Positions 1 to 13,879 of a stretch of 64,000 nt of DNA are shown here, piece after piece (within the stretch, counting starts at the first letter, position 1; each line of letters begins with the position of its first letter). A program made the translations under genes and the position numbers. This DNA is from Paramecium tetraurelia. Taxonomy: Eukaryota > Ciliophora > Oligohymenophorea > Peniculida > Parameciidae. Below the pieces are notes generated by a model. The model saw only the letters and a list, made by a program, of their open reading frames with translations, did not search any database and was not told where the DNA came from. The stretch covers positions 129,134 through 193,133 of the forward strand of contig NW_001799623.1 in NCBI RefSeq assembly GCF_000165425.1, in the 5' to 3' direction.

Positions 1-101
1 ATTTAATTTATATCAATAAAATATATTGTCTAATCTGACCCACCCCCTCATCCTTCTCCAATTTTCTTAATATTCTTATTATTAAATAATCCCACTTCAA
101 A

Positions 102-968
102 ATGATCGATGAAATCAACATAGTCTTTCTTAGCCAACTTCTGAATAACATTCATTTATCTCAATCTCACATCGACGAAGCCGCTCGCTTCTATATTAGG
201 CACAGTCACGATCAAAAATCTCAACAATCTCTTTGTGAAGAATGGTGCAACCATTTCCACTTTGCCAAAGGAAATGTAGACGGGGACAAAGTCATCCTCT
301 CTCTCCTCTACATGGCACAGAGAGTAATAGAGTCCTTGATCAAATTCGAACGAACATGTAAATTTACATCTCACATTTAGACTACTTAATGAGTGAAGCA
401 TTCAAAAAATAAATAGTCAAAGCTTTTGTTATACTTAAGGATTACAATTGGACTCCAGATCTCAAACAATAAATTAAGGACCTTATCAGACAATGGGATG
501 AAAAACAACTCTTCAATAAATCAGAAATTTAGAATATGCTAGAAACCATTGAACCAACCAAAATGAGCAAGGAAAAATTCAAAAATCAGTTTGCCCCTCC
601 TTTGTTCCTTATAGAGTTCGCCAAAAACTACAGAGTAAGTAAACTTAGAACTACTTATTTTTAAGGAATTATAAATTCGCTAGTAAAAAGTCAATAAATA
701 TGAAATGAGTCTCAATGAACTTATCAATTATGGGACTTAAGACAAAATTAATTTGTACAATTCCTTATTAGATCAATATTCCCAATCAGTTGAAAATCTA
801 CAAAAGTATAGACAACTTGTAATCAAAGACATTTTGGATAAATTGAAGGAATTAGATAAAATACATTCCAAAAGCATCATTGACTTAAAATATCTTGCAA
901 TTAGAGTCCTAGAATTGAAAAGCAGAAGGGAAAAGAGAATACAAAATGAGTACTACCATGAATAATGA
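102..968 (+). CDS. CID-domain (RPRD/Rtt103-like) protein
   Basis: 270 aa after removing two introns (358-380, 23 nt; 635-665, 31 nt). Residues about 5-135 read as a CTD-interacting domain: FLSQLLNNI, then an IRHSHDQKSQQSLCEEW helix, LSLLYMAQRVIE and a closing IRQWDEKQLF. This order and spacing match the N-terminal CID of RPRD1/Rtt103-type proteins, which bind the phosphorylated RNA polymerase II tail during termination. The C-terminal third is a predicted coiled coil (LLDQYSQSVENLQKYRQLV), as in RPRD1. The second intron ends AAG rather than TAG, but the frame requires it. The family call is by motif memory. SCAF8/Pcf11-type CIDs are alternatives, although no RRM or zinc finger is present. Confidence 0.7.
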
Positions 969-1108
969 ATCACAATTTCATAATTTAACTACAATACAAT
1001 CAAAATCTTCCCTCCACTTATTTCTTATACATTACAAAACTTATGTTCTTCATCTATTATTATCTTGGAGTTTGTATATGCTATCTAAAACTATTAATTT
1101 ATTCGAAA

Positions 1109-1705
1109 TCATCCTCTAATTTTAGTTGTTTAGCGTAGTCCTTAGAAATTTATAATTATATAACTTACTCTTGGATTGTCATCTTAAATCTTAATCTTTT
1201 TAAAGGATTTAAGCACACTATCATTGAAATAAGAATCATTTTCGAATTCCTGAACCTAGATTTTGTTCAATGAAGTATCACACTATTTCTTCACAGAATC
1301 TATCTACACTATATTCTCATCGGTTGATGACTGTATACTAATAGTTAAGATTTGATCTATTGGCAATAAATACGAACTATCTATTGAATTCTTCTTTTCT
1401 TTTCGAGGACTCATTAATTTTTAACACTTTTTCATCTACTAGTTTAACACTACATTCTATCGATTTATTAAATTTTCCTTATCTTCAATCTTATTCCTCC
1501 ATTTCACTTTGCTATTCTAAGCTAACCTTTAATTGTAAGGTTCATTATCCTATTAAATTTCATTCATGTTGTATCTAGATCTATGAGGACTAAATTGAGG
1601 ACTGAAAGTCCATTCCTTTTTTATTTCTTTGGCTTTCGGAGATCTCTAGCTAAATGGGACGTCTCTTTGAGTGTAATATTCTAAGTAATTGGCAAATTAG
1701 TTCAT
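1109..1705 (-). CDS. hypothetical basic protein
   Basis: Single open frame of 198 aa under the ciliate code, from ATG at 1705 to TGA at 1109. It is rich in Asn, Gln, Lys and Ser, with an N-terminal MNQFANYLEYY and a basic segment MSPRKKEKKNSID. No domain is recognised. It lies convergent to the CID gene (140 bp gap). An upstream exon cannot be excluded. Confidence 0.5.
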
Positions 1706-2032
1706 TTAAGTTAACGGTAATATAAATTAAATAATATAATTAAATAATTGCATGAACACTTAATTATTATATTGAATACCTGAAAAAAAGAGTGACTATA
1801 CACATCTTTTAATGATTCAGCTACTTTGTTATCATAATTCAATATATATAGATATAGAATTTAATATGAGATAATATTTATGATTTTCCAATAAAACATC
1901 TATTAACAATGAATTTTCACTTATAATTTCTAAGAATTTGTAAGCTTGCTTTTATTTTTAAATTAAAATATGAATTAAAGAATTAATGTTATATTATTAA
2001 TAAATTTATAAAAATTTCCGAAGATTTAATGA
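1706..2032. other. AT-rich intergenic stretch
   Basis: About 330 bp between two minus-strand genes. It holds poly-A/T runs and no convincing coding frame. It should contain the 3' end of the ANTH gene and the promoter of the 1109-1705 gene, but no motif is clear. Confidence 0.5.
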
Positions 2033-3363
2033 TCATTGTTTCTTTTTTTATTAATGATTTTGCTAATGAGAAAAATCTATAAAATTTAATGGACTTTGAG
2101 AGTGATTAAAAAATTCATTTTTAAAGCTATTTTGATGGCTAAACTAGATATTCCTTACACTAGAACAATTATCTGATGTTGAGATAATAGATTGTACCAT
2201 AGATTATTCATTGGATTCGCATTTCCTAGCTTTGAATTGCTATTATTATCGTTCTGTCTTATGTTTGTAAGAGGTTCGAAATTCAATTTAATCTGGTTGA
2301 GGTTCGTGTTAATTTTCATTTAGTTAAGTAACCATTTTTTGAAATTGTTGAAGAACCTTGGGAGTGCTGATTATTTATTCATCTTTGTATTATTCAAAGA
2401 GATTCTCATCATCAAATTTAATAATATCAAATTTGATTGGACTAGGTTGCCTTTTCTATTCTTTAAAGTGTAACTCAATTTGTCTATTAATATTCTATTC
2501 GACTGTAAATAGCACAAGTTGAGGAAAGGATTTGATTGACACAACTTCATTACACAACTTCACCATTTATGTTACACTTCTTCCTAATCTAAGAGTTTCA
2601 GTATAGACTTAATATAATTTAATTGATTGTTCACTTTCCATCTACAGCATTTGATTAATATGAGATTGTAGGTAAATTTGGACTTTAGGATAGAAAAAGT
2701 AAAGATCATTCAACAGTTGCACACAGATGTGTTTGGTAACTTCTATATTATGAAATTTTGTTAAAGAAATATCTAAATCTTTGTAGATTTTGACCAGGAC
2801 TTGTATGGTAGATACGATTTTGTGGATGATGAAGGTTTTCTGAAATTCTTCTTTTTCTTCAAAATCGGAGAGAGCATTTAGGAAAAACAGATAATTCTCA
2901 TATCTAATTTAAAGGTACGAAAAGAGGTTTTGGACGATATTTATATGCAATTAAGCAATCGGATCTTCCGGCTTCTTTTATTACTTATTTTTGATTTTAT
3001 CATAGAGATGATTATTGCAGACGGCATCAACAAAGATGTTGCATTATTTCTTTGATAATATACATAAAATATTGTATATACTTCTAAACAGTAATGCAAG
3101 ACATAGCCAATTTTTAAGGCACTGATCCATTTGTTGTATTGTATTTAACATAAGATATCGTAGAATTTATTAAATGCATCTAAAGGTAAAATCTTTTGAT
3201 CTTAACCTTTCAAACATTCGATAATTGGCTATATAAGAATTGATAGTACTTTCATGTATTTTGAGATTGGAACATCACCATTTTCACTTGAAGTACATTA
3301 GTAAAGAGAATAATCAAATTCATCCTTTGAAATGAGTGAAAGGTTTCTGAATATTTTTAACAT
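2033..3363 (-). CDS. ANTH-domain (AP180/CALM-like) protein
   Basis: 432 aa with one intron (3050-3081, 32 nt, AAG acceptor). The first ~270 residues follow the ANTH pattern: an early CTSSENGDVPISKYMKVL (compare KATS..E.P.KEKHV..IL), then KWISALKIGYVLHYCLE (the W....K.L...H.L block), then a helical stretch ending ICVQLLNDLYFFYPKVQIYL and CNEVVSIKSFPQL. ANTH proteins bind phosphoinositides and clathrin at endocytic sites. The tail is Gln/Asn-rich and would suit clathrin or adaptor binding, but no specific motif is certain. An open frame starting further upstream (ATG at 3500) cannot be joined by a usable intron, so the start at 3363 was chosen. Confidence 0.6.
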
Positions 3364-3794
3364 ATTTAATAATATAATTAGTTAAATATTTCACGTTCCT
3401 CTTCATTGAATTCAGCTTAAATATTTAAAGCATCTTAAAGTGCTTCTAAACCTTGGTTATTTATTGGTTTTTGTATTTATTTTGTTAAGAAATTATCCAT
3501 TATATTCTAAGAGTAACTTGCGAAATGTTTAAGTAATAAAAAGTGAACTATGTCAAAGAATTCAGTTATGGTGTTATAAATGAATGAGAAATAAGGAAGT
3601 TGTAATGGAATTTCTGTAATAATATACTCATACCATTTGAATTGGTTACCATAACGAGATGGAGTGATGCTCTTATAGGAAGTGATTGGATTGAGACATT
3701 TCTAAATTTAAATAATCTTATTGTGCAATTTTCATCATTCAAATGTAAAAAGCAAAACAAAATTTATTAATTAAATTGGTATTAGATAGGAATT

Positions 3795-4901
3795 ATGAGC
3801 ATAGAGGAAATCAAAAAACAAGTAGAGTATTATTTGTCAGACAAAAACTTGTCCTAAGATGAATTCTTCCACAAATAGATCACTCAAAATTAGGATGGTT
3901 ATCTCCAACTCTAATTTATACTTAAGTGCAATAAGGTTAAGTAAATGAAAGTTACTCAAGAATAACTTGTGGAAGCAATCAAAACATCAACTGAGGTGGA
4001 ATTAAGCCCAGATTCAACAAGTATTTGTTTATATCCAACATATTAGGTGTTAGAAGATCAAACAATAAGCCTTTACCAGAATTAATTATTACTTAAACCA
4101 ATAAAAAAGTAAAAACTAACAGTGGCGAAGCTGTGGCTGCACAATAATAATAGGAAGAAAAACCTTAAGTAGAAGTCATTGACAATCCCTATCATAATTT
4201 TGAACCACTCATTTTTACAGTCAAGGCTCCAGCAGGCGTTGCAGTCAATTGGACTCAAATCACAGAGGCTCTTATGAAATAACATAATATCAGTTCTCCA
4301 TATGTTAGATACGGCAAGACTGAAGGAAACTTTGCTCTAAATAAACCAAGAACACCTGAAGAAAATGTTGTTCGTTTGACATCAGAGGGTATCAAGATAG
4401 GAGAACATCAATTGGAAATTCATGTCACAAACGGAGATGATTTGACATAGTTCTGGTCACATCACGGAAAACATTATGAAACTATTATTAAAAGAGCCAA
4501 AGAAACCTTTGAACATGGTGGTGCTGGCAAGGGAGGCAACAAGAAATACGAATAAAGGAAATAAAAAAAGGATATTGTTTTTCATAATTAAAAAGTATTT
4601 CATCAATTATTAGAATTAGTATAGAGATATCTCTTAATTGAAGAACATTTTCAAAACTATATTGGCTAGATCTGAAAATAATACCCCATTAAAAGAACCA
4701 TATCATTCAATGCTTGTGTCCTTATTGTAACATCACGATAAGAAGGACTAAAAACTAAATGGATTGAAACATTTTACTGTTGGATAGCATCCAGATCATG
4801 CTGAAACCAGATGTTTCTTTGCTGTCAAAGAAGATGGATCATCTGAGGATTTCAGCAGTCTGAAGTGCATCAAAAATTTAGAAACATCTCTAGGTTTATG
4901 A
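3795..4901 (+). CDS. La-motif protein with C-terminal DUF3223-like domain
   Basis: 351 aa with introns 4021-4046 (26 nt) and 4595-4619 (25 nt). Residues 1-95 are a La motif: IKKQVEYYLSDKNLSQDEFF, then LSPDSTSVRRSNNKPLPE, the winged-helix signature that binds UUU-3'OH RNA. A Gln-rich linker and a central region that may hold a divergent RRM follow (LIFTVKAPAGVAVNWTQI). Residues about 255-345 end in HHDKKDQKLNGLKHFTVGQH, then ETRCFFAVKEDGSSEDFS and KCI, which matches the DUF3223/DeCL-type pattern (G..GIKY..V..HP....RCFFV...DG...DFS..KC). Such proteins bind RNA polymerase III transcripts or structured RNA. Both introns are supported by motif continuity. Confidence 0.75.
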
Positions 4902-4936
4902 GTAGCAAAATAACATTATACATTATATAAATTAAA

Positions 4937-5885
4937 TCAAAAACTTAATTTCTCTATCTTCCAAATTGAGCTTATGAATCCTATTGCAAGCAAGAACATC
5001 AGCATCTTAAAATAAGAATTTGATTTATTGTTGAATTATTCTTAAATTACTTCCATTGTCGCTATATAAACAAAAGTTCCTGCAGAAATAGACTAAAATA
5101 TCCCAGTTATAATATATCCTTGATTTGATAAAATCCATCCCATAATAATTCCAATAGGATTTATGATTGCCTATATGAAGATCATTGCTGTTGCACTCTA
5201 AATTTTAGTATCTAGGCAAAATAAAGATCGATAATACTTGCTTTTTTGAAAGATAAACCTAAAGTCAAACCTTCTGCCCACTTATGACAAATTACTGCTA
5301 AGGCAATACCTAAACATTGAGGTACTTGTTATTCTATTCCTATTGCTAAACCCTCAAAGAATGCATGAATTCCTCATTACATAAATCTTTACCTATGGCA
5401 AATTATAATATATAAGGAGTCAAAGAATTGACCTGTATTTCATTCTACTCTTTAATTTATTGGATTTATTGCTTTGCTGTTTCTGGACTCTCCAATTCCC
5501 CAAAAATATCCTGTTGATTTATCACTGCTATTTAATGAGAATGACTTTCATCAATAGTATGATCATGAATGAAGGCTATTTTTTCAATGTACAAAATCAA
5601 GGCAAAACTTAACACTGTTATTAAACAGGCATAAGGGAATTCATTAAAGGATTCTATCTCCTATGCCTTATAATTCAAATGAAACTGTTTCATAGACTCA
5701 GGTAGCAGATGTATAATCCCGACTGATAAAAATAGTCCTCCAGAAAAAGCTCCCGTCAATTCTAATAATAATTGATTTCCCTTAAAAGCTGTAGATCTCA
5801 AGGGAATATTCCCCATTACAATAATCATCAAAAACATCACTATCATACTAACTACTTTTATGGCAAACAAATAATCAATATCCAT
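4937..5885 (-). CDS. ZIP-family divalent metal transporter
   Basis: 300 aa with introns 5373-5392 (20 nt, GAG end) and 5171-5196 (26 nt). TM segments are visible from the start (VVSMIVMFLMIIVMGNIP). GAFSGGLFLSVGIIHLLPES is the ZIP TM2-3 signature. A His-containing loop (FIHDHTIDESHSHQ) precedes the metal-site helices HAFFEGLAIG and CHKWAEG, which carry the H..EG motifs of TM4 and TM5. It is expected to import Zn or Fe into the cytosol. The start was set at MDIDYLFAIK; the open frame extends upstream but reads as AT-rich leader. Confidence 0.88.
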
Positions 5886-7233
5886 TATTAAATTATTATA
5901 ATTAATAGTAAAATACATGTTTCTATGCTTATTTTGAATAATGATTGTTGATATTGTGTAAATATTATAATTCACCAAAAATATAGAGCAAATAATATTT
6001 CTGTATTTATTTTCTATTCTAAACTTATGAGATTTCAGATGGAGCAAAACCCAAAAATTATATAACAAAATAAATAAGATAAATTATTAAAATTATAAAG
6101 GATTTGCCATTAAATCTCTAATCATTCGACATCATAAACTTGGAAGACAGGACTCTTAAATTTCATAGATATAAATTGAAGAATATAATAGAAGAATATC
6201 CTCTAACACTAGAATAAAGACTAATTAAACCATAATCATATTGGCATATGTATAAAATAAGAAAATTTTCTTATAAAATCTAAAAAATGATTGTGAAATA
6301 TTCAAAAATAATTATATATTACTATATTATGTCACTATTCGTTCATCTTGAGCAACTCAAAAATAATGAATATAACAAAGTATCCTGTCGTTATATTTAA
6401 TGAATAAGCAATTGAAGAACTAAAAAATAGGATAGGATATTATAATATATAATCAACACAACACAAAAAAATTATTATTAATTGTATTTTATAAGATAGC
6501 CAGCACAATAATTTTATCAACAATTTGAATTGAAACGGCTTAATATAGAAAAGAAATAGCAGATATAAATTAGATATTGAAACCAAAAAGAAAGAATAAG
6601 AAGAATAGAAATTTCATATGGAAATATCAACTGAAAATATACTCAAAAATACAAGTATAAAGTTTAAATGAAGAAAAGAGTGTTTATTCTTTGTGTAAAA
6701 AAAGAAGTTAAAAAAGCTAGACATTATTTAACAGGGTGAATCAACCCTCAGTTCTTAGCCCTTGCATAAGCAATCAGATATGAAATAAACATCATTTGAA
6801 AATTGACCAAAATCAAGGAAGGTTTTAAAATTAAAAACCCAGTATTTTAAAACCAAACTCTATTTAATGAGACTTATAACATTTAATCTATCACTTTAAA
6901 TGATAAGACTACTCTTCTAGTTTCCAGTATTTTGAAAGATGATTTCAGAATTAATTGAGAATTGAACTATTAATTAAGGGAAAGGCGACACAAAATAAAA
7001 ATTAAAGATACGATTATAAATGAAATTCAGAATTAAAAGTAAAATGAAAAGAATATAATATCAGGGTAAATATTTTTAAATTATTCCTAGCCACAATTTA
7101 GGGTAAGTGATTTATGCTATGTTATATTATTTATTAATTAAAAATTCAAATAAAAGAATCCTATAGAATTGGTAAATTCAGCATTGATGACTTAATTGTT
7201 TAGAAATATAAATTCATTAAATTATTGAATCTA
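5886..7233. other. Intergenic region with degraded-looking coding stretch
   Basis: About 1.35 kb between divergent genes. From about 6366 to 7090 (+ strand) coding-like segments occur in different frames, interrupted by TGA at 6531, 6781, 6797 and 6956. One segment contains SLNEEKSVYSLCKKRSQKSQ and another KNPVFQNQTLFNETYNIQS. No set of 20-32 nt introns found here joins them cleanly. It could be a decayed gene or a misread multi-exon gene; no family is recognised. Confidence 0.35.
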
Positions 7234-8800
<1,567 letters not shown>

Positions 8801-8829
8801 TTTTAATATAAATACTGATAATAATTATA

Positions 8830-10240
8830 TCAATTATTTCTTCTAACTATTCTAATTTGATTTGAAACTGGTATTTTAATATGCTATTATTTTTACTATT
8901 TCAAATTGTCAATTTTTAAATCAAATCTACAGAAAGGACAAAATTGATTTTTCTGAAGCCATTTTTCAATGCATTTGGAATGAAATATGTGCCTATGAAT
9001 ATATAACCCATTATTACTTGCATGGAGTAGTTTTAATTGGTTGCTAATTTGAAAGAGGATCCAAGCAAATTGCACAATTATCTTAGAGATCTTTGCATTA
9101 TATTTAATTATTTGTAGTAACGAATTCATCGTCCTCTTTCTTACTCAACGAACGCCCATAGGTGAATTGCTTTTCTCTCATTTCATAATCTTCAGGTGAT
9201 TATTTATCCATTGATCTCCGCAACTTCGCTCTTCTAATTAAAAAGAAACAAAAGCAAAGTAACAAAGCCCCAGCCACACTACAAACAATTATTATAATTA
9301 GTTTCATCTAATCCCCCTTGTTATCGTCTGAAATCAAATCCAAACTAATATTAAATTGGCCACCTCTTAGTAATATTATCAACCTGTCAGGAATATAGGA
9401 ATTTTCATCTTCAAAGTAGCTCTGTTTTCTCTGATCTATTTATATAACATAAGGAACGCCCTTTGTGATGATAGCAGCATCATTAAAGAAATCAGTGGTA
9501 GGTAAATACACTAAAGAGGGGATAAGTAAATAGACTTGCGTTTCATTCTCATCATCTTTGGTCTTAAATAAATATTAAAAATTACTGAGATTTCAAGTCT
9601 CAAATCTGAAGTGCCATTGTATTCATAATAACAATAAAAGTTGGGATCATGAGAACCATTTATCTTTATGGCTTTGTCCTGCTCCAATTATAGGGCTCTT
9701 TATGAACAGTCCCTGCCTATGAAACCTTACTCGCATCGGCATTCTCCATTGACACATTTTCCATTCTTCTGGCAATCTCCTTGACATAGCATCGTTTGTG
9801 ATCCTCTTAAATAAATATCAAAGGAAACTGGAATATTGGTCAATACAGTAAAATATACTTTATCTTATGAGCTGGGTATTAAGATAAAATGGTTACTCTT
9901 TTATTACACATAACTATCAATATTTTGAGATTAGCCCATACCTATCATAGTCCATTCCATCATATTTAAAGTCCTTTTTATTATCTAAAAATGGTGCTTG
10001 TCCTTTTAAAAAAAGTAAAGCAATTTGGGCTGCTTCGATTGATATTTAATTTAGTTCGATTGAACAATACTGCGCATATAAATTATAGCAATTAACAATA
10101 AAAGTTGTATTCGAGGATATTGTATTTACAATTCTTTTTTTGGAATATAAGGAATCTTTGGAAATAGAAATTTCAAAATCGACGCTCAATGCTTTGAGAA
10201 AATTGAGAAGCAACAATCCGATCGTGATAGTATTAAACAT
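8830..10240 (-). CDS. Transmembrane RING-H2 protein with EGF-like ectodomain
   Basis: 444 aa with introns 9914-9941 (28), 9563-9585 (23) and 8993-9017 (25). The N-terminus is a signal peptide (MFNTITIGLLLLNFLKALS). The ectodomain has an EGF-like module, CQGDCQKNGKCVNGECRCE then GFIGRDC. A single TM helix (LIIIIVCSVAGALLLCFCFF) is followed by basic residues, then a cytosolic RING-H2 near the C-terminus: CAICLDPL, TPCKHIFHSKC, WLQKNQFCPFC. The third intron lies inside the RING and joins the HIFH metal ligands. It is likely an E3 ubiquitin ligase anchored in the endomembrane or cell surface. The signal peptide and TM order support type I topology. Confidence 0.85.
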
Positions 10241-11029
10241 AGTAAATTAATTAAATAAGAATATATTGGATGGAAAACTAATTAAGTACATTTACAAATT
10301 CAATACATTTTATAATATCATATAGAATACTCCATAATTCCAATTAATTAGTGAACAAGATCATTTTCATTAAGTGTAATTATTTTGAACCCAATTTTTA
10401 GTGAATTGAAATTAAACTTTATTATATGGCTATTTTGAGAATTCATTAATTTAAATAATTGTATTTTTCACCTTATAACTGATGGTATTTTATTGTTTTA
10501 ATAATTATGATAAATAACATATCTGGTATGGATTAATTTCTGATATGTTAGAACTCTTAATAAAAAGATCGAATAATTTAAATCAAAAAAGGATGTGTTG
10601 AATGAAATTTATTGTAAAATATTAAACTAAATTTTGAATGTTATAAATTTAAGTGAGGATAGTTAATATTATTATAATTCTTAAGTTTATTACTCCTTTC
10701 AAATTAATAAGTAATAATTGCAATTAATTAAGCTACTAATCCAGTAATCAGAGATGAATTACTAATATGTTTCTACATAATTTTGATATGCTAAATCAAA
10801 AATTAATAAATATTAATTGGATAATTTTTGATTAAATTGATAGATCAGAATAGAGAGAGAAGTGTGTTGTACTTATAATTGATACATTCACAAAGCTCAC
10901 TTAATATCCAAGAATTATATAATAAGAGCACAAATTCAGTTTCTTTAAACTTTTGTAATAATGTGAGGGAGTCATCAAAAAATTCAGATTAAGAAGAGTG
11001 AAATTGAAACTAGGATTAGCGTTTAAAGA
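10241..11029. other. Intergenic region
   Basis: About 790 bp between the divergent EGF-RING gene and the first histidine kinase. It is AT-rich with scattered short open frames and nothing that looks protein-like over more than about 40 codons. It should hold both promoters; no motif was identified. Confidence 0.5.
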
Positions 11030-13836
11030 ATGAAATCTTTGATTCATTCTAATTATAAAAATCGTGTAGAATTATCAATAACAGTTAATAAACAATTTAT
11101 AAAAATATATATTCAAGAAATAATGATGATAAAAGAAAAATAAAAAATTAGGAATCAATTTCATTGCTATACTAAAGATTACTCAATTACTTTATTCTTT
11201 CTCTTCCAATTAATAATTAATATACTTGCAGTTACTTATGATGCAAGAAGACAACTATATTCGGTAGTCATTTGTTCGATTAATGGATTTCTTGCTTTGT
11301 AATAATTAATTCTGCCAAAAGAAAAGGCTATCCTCTATTAATAAATTTGCATATTAGTGAGTAAAGTAGCGACAATTGTGCTAATAATTATTGTCGGCCC
11401 TGATTTATCTATTTTAATAATAGCCTTATTCGAGCGTTTAGATTTAATAACATCTGGGAAAGGTACATTTAAATAATTTGATCACATCCTCTTGCGATTT
11501 ATAACCCTGATCATAATGATATTTAATTTTAATTTGTTTTTAACAATAACACTTTCGTACTCCATTTTGATTGAAATAAATAAACTCATATTAGAAAGAT
11601 CGACTTAAAATAAATAAATACATTACAACACTACCAGTAGTTATCAAAATACAATTAAAGCGTCAGACTAAGAATGGAATTATCGTTTAAATTTGATTCC
11701 CCAATGCTTTATGGTGATAAATTTGCCGAGTCTTAAGGTTACTTATAAAAATAACTATCTTTACACTTATTTTAAACAATGCTACGAAAATGATGACTAG
11801 TTAGATGAGTTGATATTGCACAAATTGCAATTCAGTGTAATATAGGATAAGATTGATAAAATCAAGCAATTTTTCGATAAACCCAAAATCAACTAGAGAT
11901 AGGTGAAGAAACAATAATTATGGCAATATAAAAGTGATTCAATTTCTCTTTAATAATAATCGCCATAATAAAAATAAGAATAATCAAAGGGTGGCGACTC
12001 TTTGGAATTCCTAACCACTTCTCAGTATTCCATCTTTGATATTTTAACAAATCTCAAACAAAACAATGTTTCTGATTAATAACAACTTAATAGTCACGTT
12101 GAGATCTACTCGGATCAAAGTTGGCAATCAATTACTATAAATTATAATTATTCTTTTTCGCCAAAAAAACTATAATTATCAGGTTAAATCATATTCTCTG
12201 AGCAAGAAGGAGAAGTGTTACTAACTCTGACCGATATTTCAAAATAAAATGAACTGTAAGAATTGATTTCTAATTCTGAGTTTAAATCTAAGGTATTTAT
12301 ATTTAAATATATCAATCAAGATCATAGAGTCTTTTTCACACGAATTAAGAACTCCATTGAATAGTGCTCTCAATTTTCTAGTGTCTTGCCATTACGATAA
12401 AGATGTCTAGGAGTCGGTTAAAGAAGATTATTTATAACCAGCAATCAACTCCTTAAAATTGCAATCCTACATTATTAGTGACATAATAGATTTATCATAA
12501 ATTTCAACCAATAATTTTATACAATCTGTAAGCGAATTTTCTATTAGACGATTACTTAACGAGATAATCTTTTTATTTAAAACCTAATTTGAAATGAAAA
12601 GAATAGAACTAAAGATAAACTTGCTTGAATGTACCACTTCCAAATTTACATCTGACTACTTAAGGCTCATTTAAATCATCGTTAATCTATTACAGAATTC
12701 CTTAAAATTTTCATCGGAAGGAGTTGTCGTATTGCAATTGTCAACCACTTAAAATTAAGGCTTAAGAGTCTGTGTCTCTGATCAAGGCATAGGCATAGAC
12801 AACGATCATCTTAATTAATTACAATTACTTTTATAAAATATTGAGCAGTACAAAGATATTTAATTAAATAAGACATGGTAAGGATTTGGTTTACTAATTT
12901 CTGCCATACTAGTTAACTAATTAGCACCAAAGGAGAATAAATTTTTATAGATTCATTCCTCTGGCCAATATTAAGGATCACAAGTCTGGTTTTACGTTGA
13001 AAATTAACACAGAATTGAGAGACCTAGATAAAACACCTTGAGATAGAGTTCCTCTAGATTCTAGAGTTCTCATGATGAGTAGATCTTTAATCTAGAAATT
13101 AATTGTGCAATATTTTAGGCAACAGATTTCAGCAACATAGCTTTATCGAAGTAATCTAATTAATATGGTAAGAGAAAAGAATTTGTTAAAAATGATTTCA
13201 ACTGCACTGACAGTTAATCATTTGAATCTTTATAATTCAAATATGGGTAACTGTCACCTCTCTCACCTTCATTGATCACAGACAAATTATTTAAGTATTC
13301 AAAGTAAGATGATTTCTAAAATAATCATTAAGTCATAAATCTAAAAACCATATTTCAAGCTGAAATCAAAGAGGATTAATAGTTTTTGAAAACCTTTCAA
13401 AAAAAGAAGAGATGTTCTTGTCAAAATCTGTTGTCTGTTGATGATGAAATATTTAATTAGAAATCAATTTAAATTTTGTTAGCCAAACTGGGGTTCGATG
13501 TGATACTTGTATTTATTTATAATAAATAAATTAAAGGCATTTAATGGAGCTGAGGCCATTAGAATTGTGGAGGATGCCATTCCGTGCAGTCCAAAATGCT
13601 AATTATTCACCATAATATTGATGGACTACCAGATGCCGATTATGGATGGATGTACAGCTACTACCAGATTAATAGAGATGATGCATAAGAAATAAATCCC
13701 AAAAATTCATATCATCGGATTAACTGCTTTTACTAATGCAACTGACATTTCAAATTGTATTAAGGCTGGCATGAGTGATGTGTTATCAAAACCTTTGAAT
13801 TTGAAAGAGCTGAAGGAAATTTTGACTCTGATTTGA
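11030..13836 (+). CDS. Membrane hybrid histidine kinase (first of a tandem pair)
   Basis: 916 aa with introns 12293-12320 and 13509-13536 (28 nt each, both AAG acceptors). The N-terminal third has several hydrophobic helices (SITLFFLFQLIINILAV, TIVLIIIVGPDLSILIIA, ITLIIMIFNFNLFLTIT). HisKA follows with the phosphoacceptor box SFSHELRTPLNSALNF, then HATPase_c with N box NLLQNSLKFS, G1 box DQGIGIDND and G2 box GFGLLIS. The C-terminal receiver has an acidic VDDE pair, phosphoacceptor Asp in ILMDYQMPIMDG, Thr in GLTAF and Lys in SKPL. All catalytic residues of a phosphorelay are present. No ligand-binding domain is recognised in the sensor part. An HPt partner is not in this window. Confidence 0.92.
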
Positions 13837-13879
13837 ATTGTTTTAGATAATAAATTTTTAATAGTGAAAATTTAATGTT

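Noticed and set aside
1360-1578. Plus-strand ORF of 72 aa rich in Ser/Leu
   Set aside because: Antisense shadow of the 198-aa minus-strand gene.
3566-3760. Minus-strand 64-aa ORF as an N-terminal exon of the ANTH gene
   Set aside because: Composition looks random and it lies beyond an independent ATG; no intron connects it in frame.
5886-6068. N-terminal extension of the ZIP transporter
   Set aside because: Open only because TGA is rare; residues are Asn/Ile/Tyr-rich noise, and MDIDYLFAIK gives a normal ZIP start.
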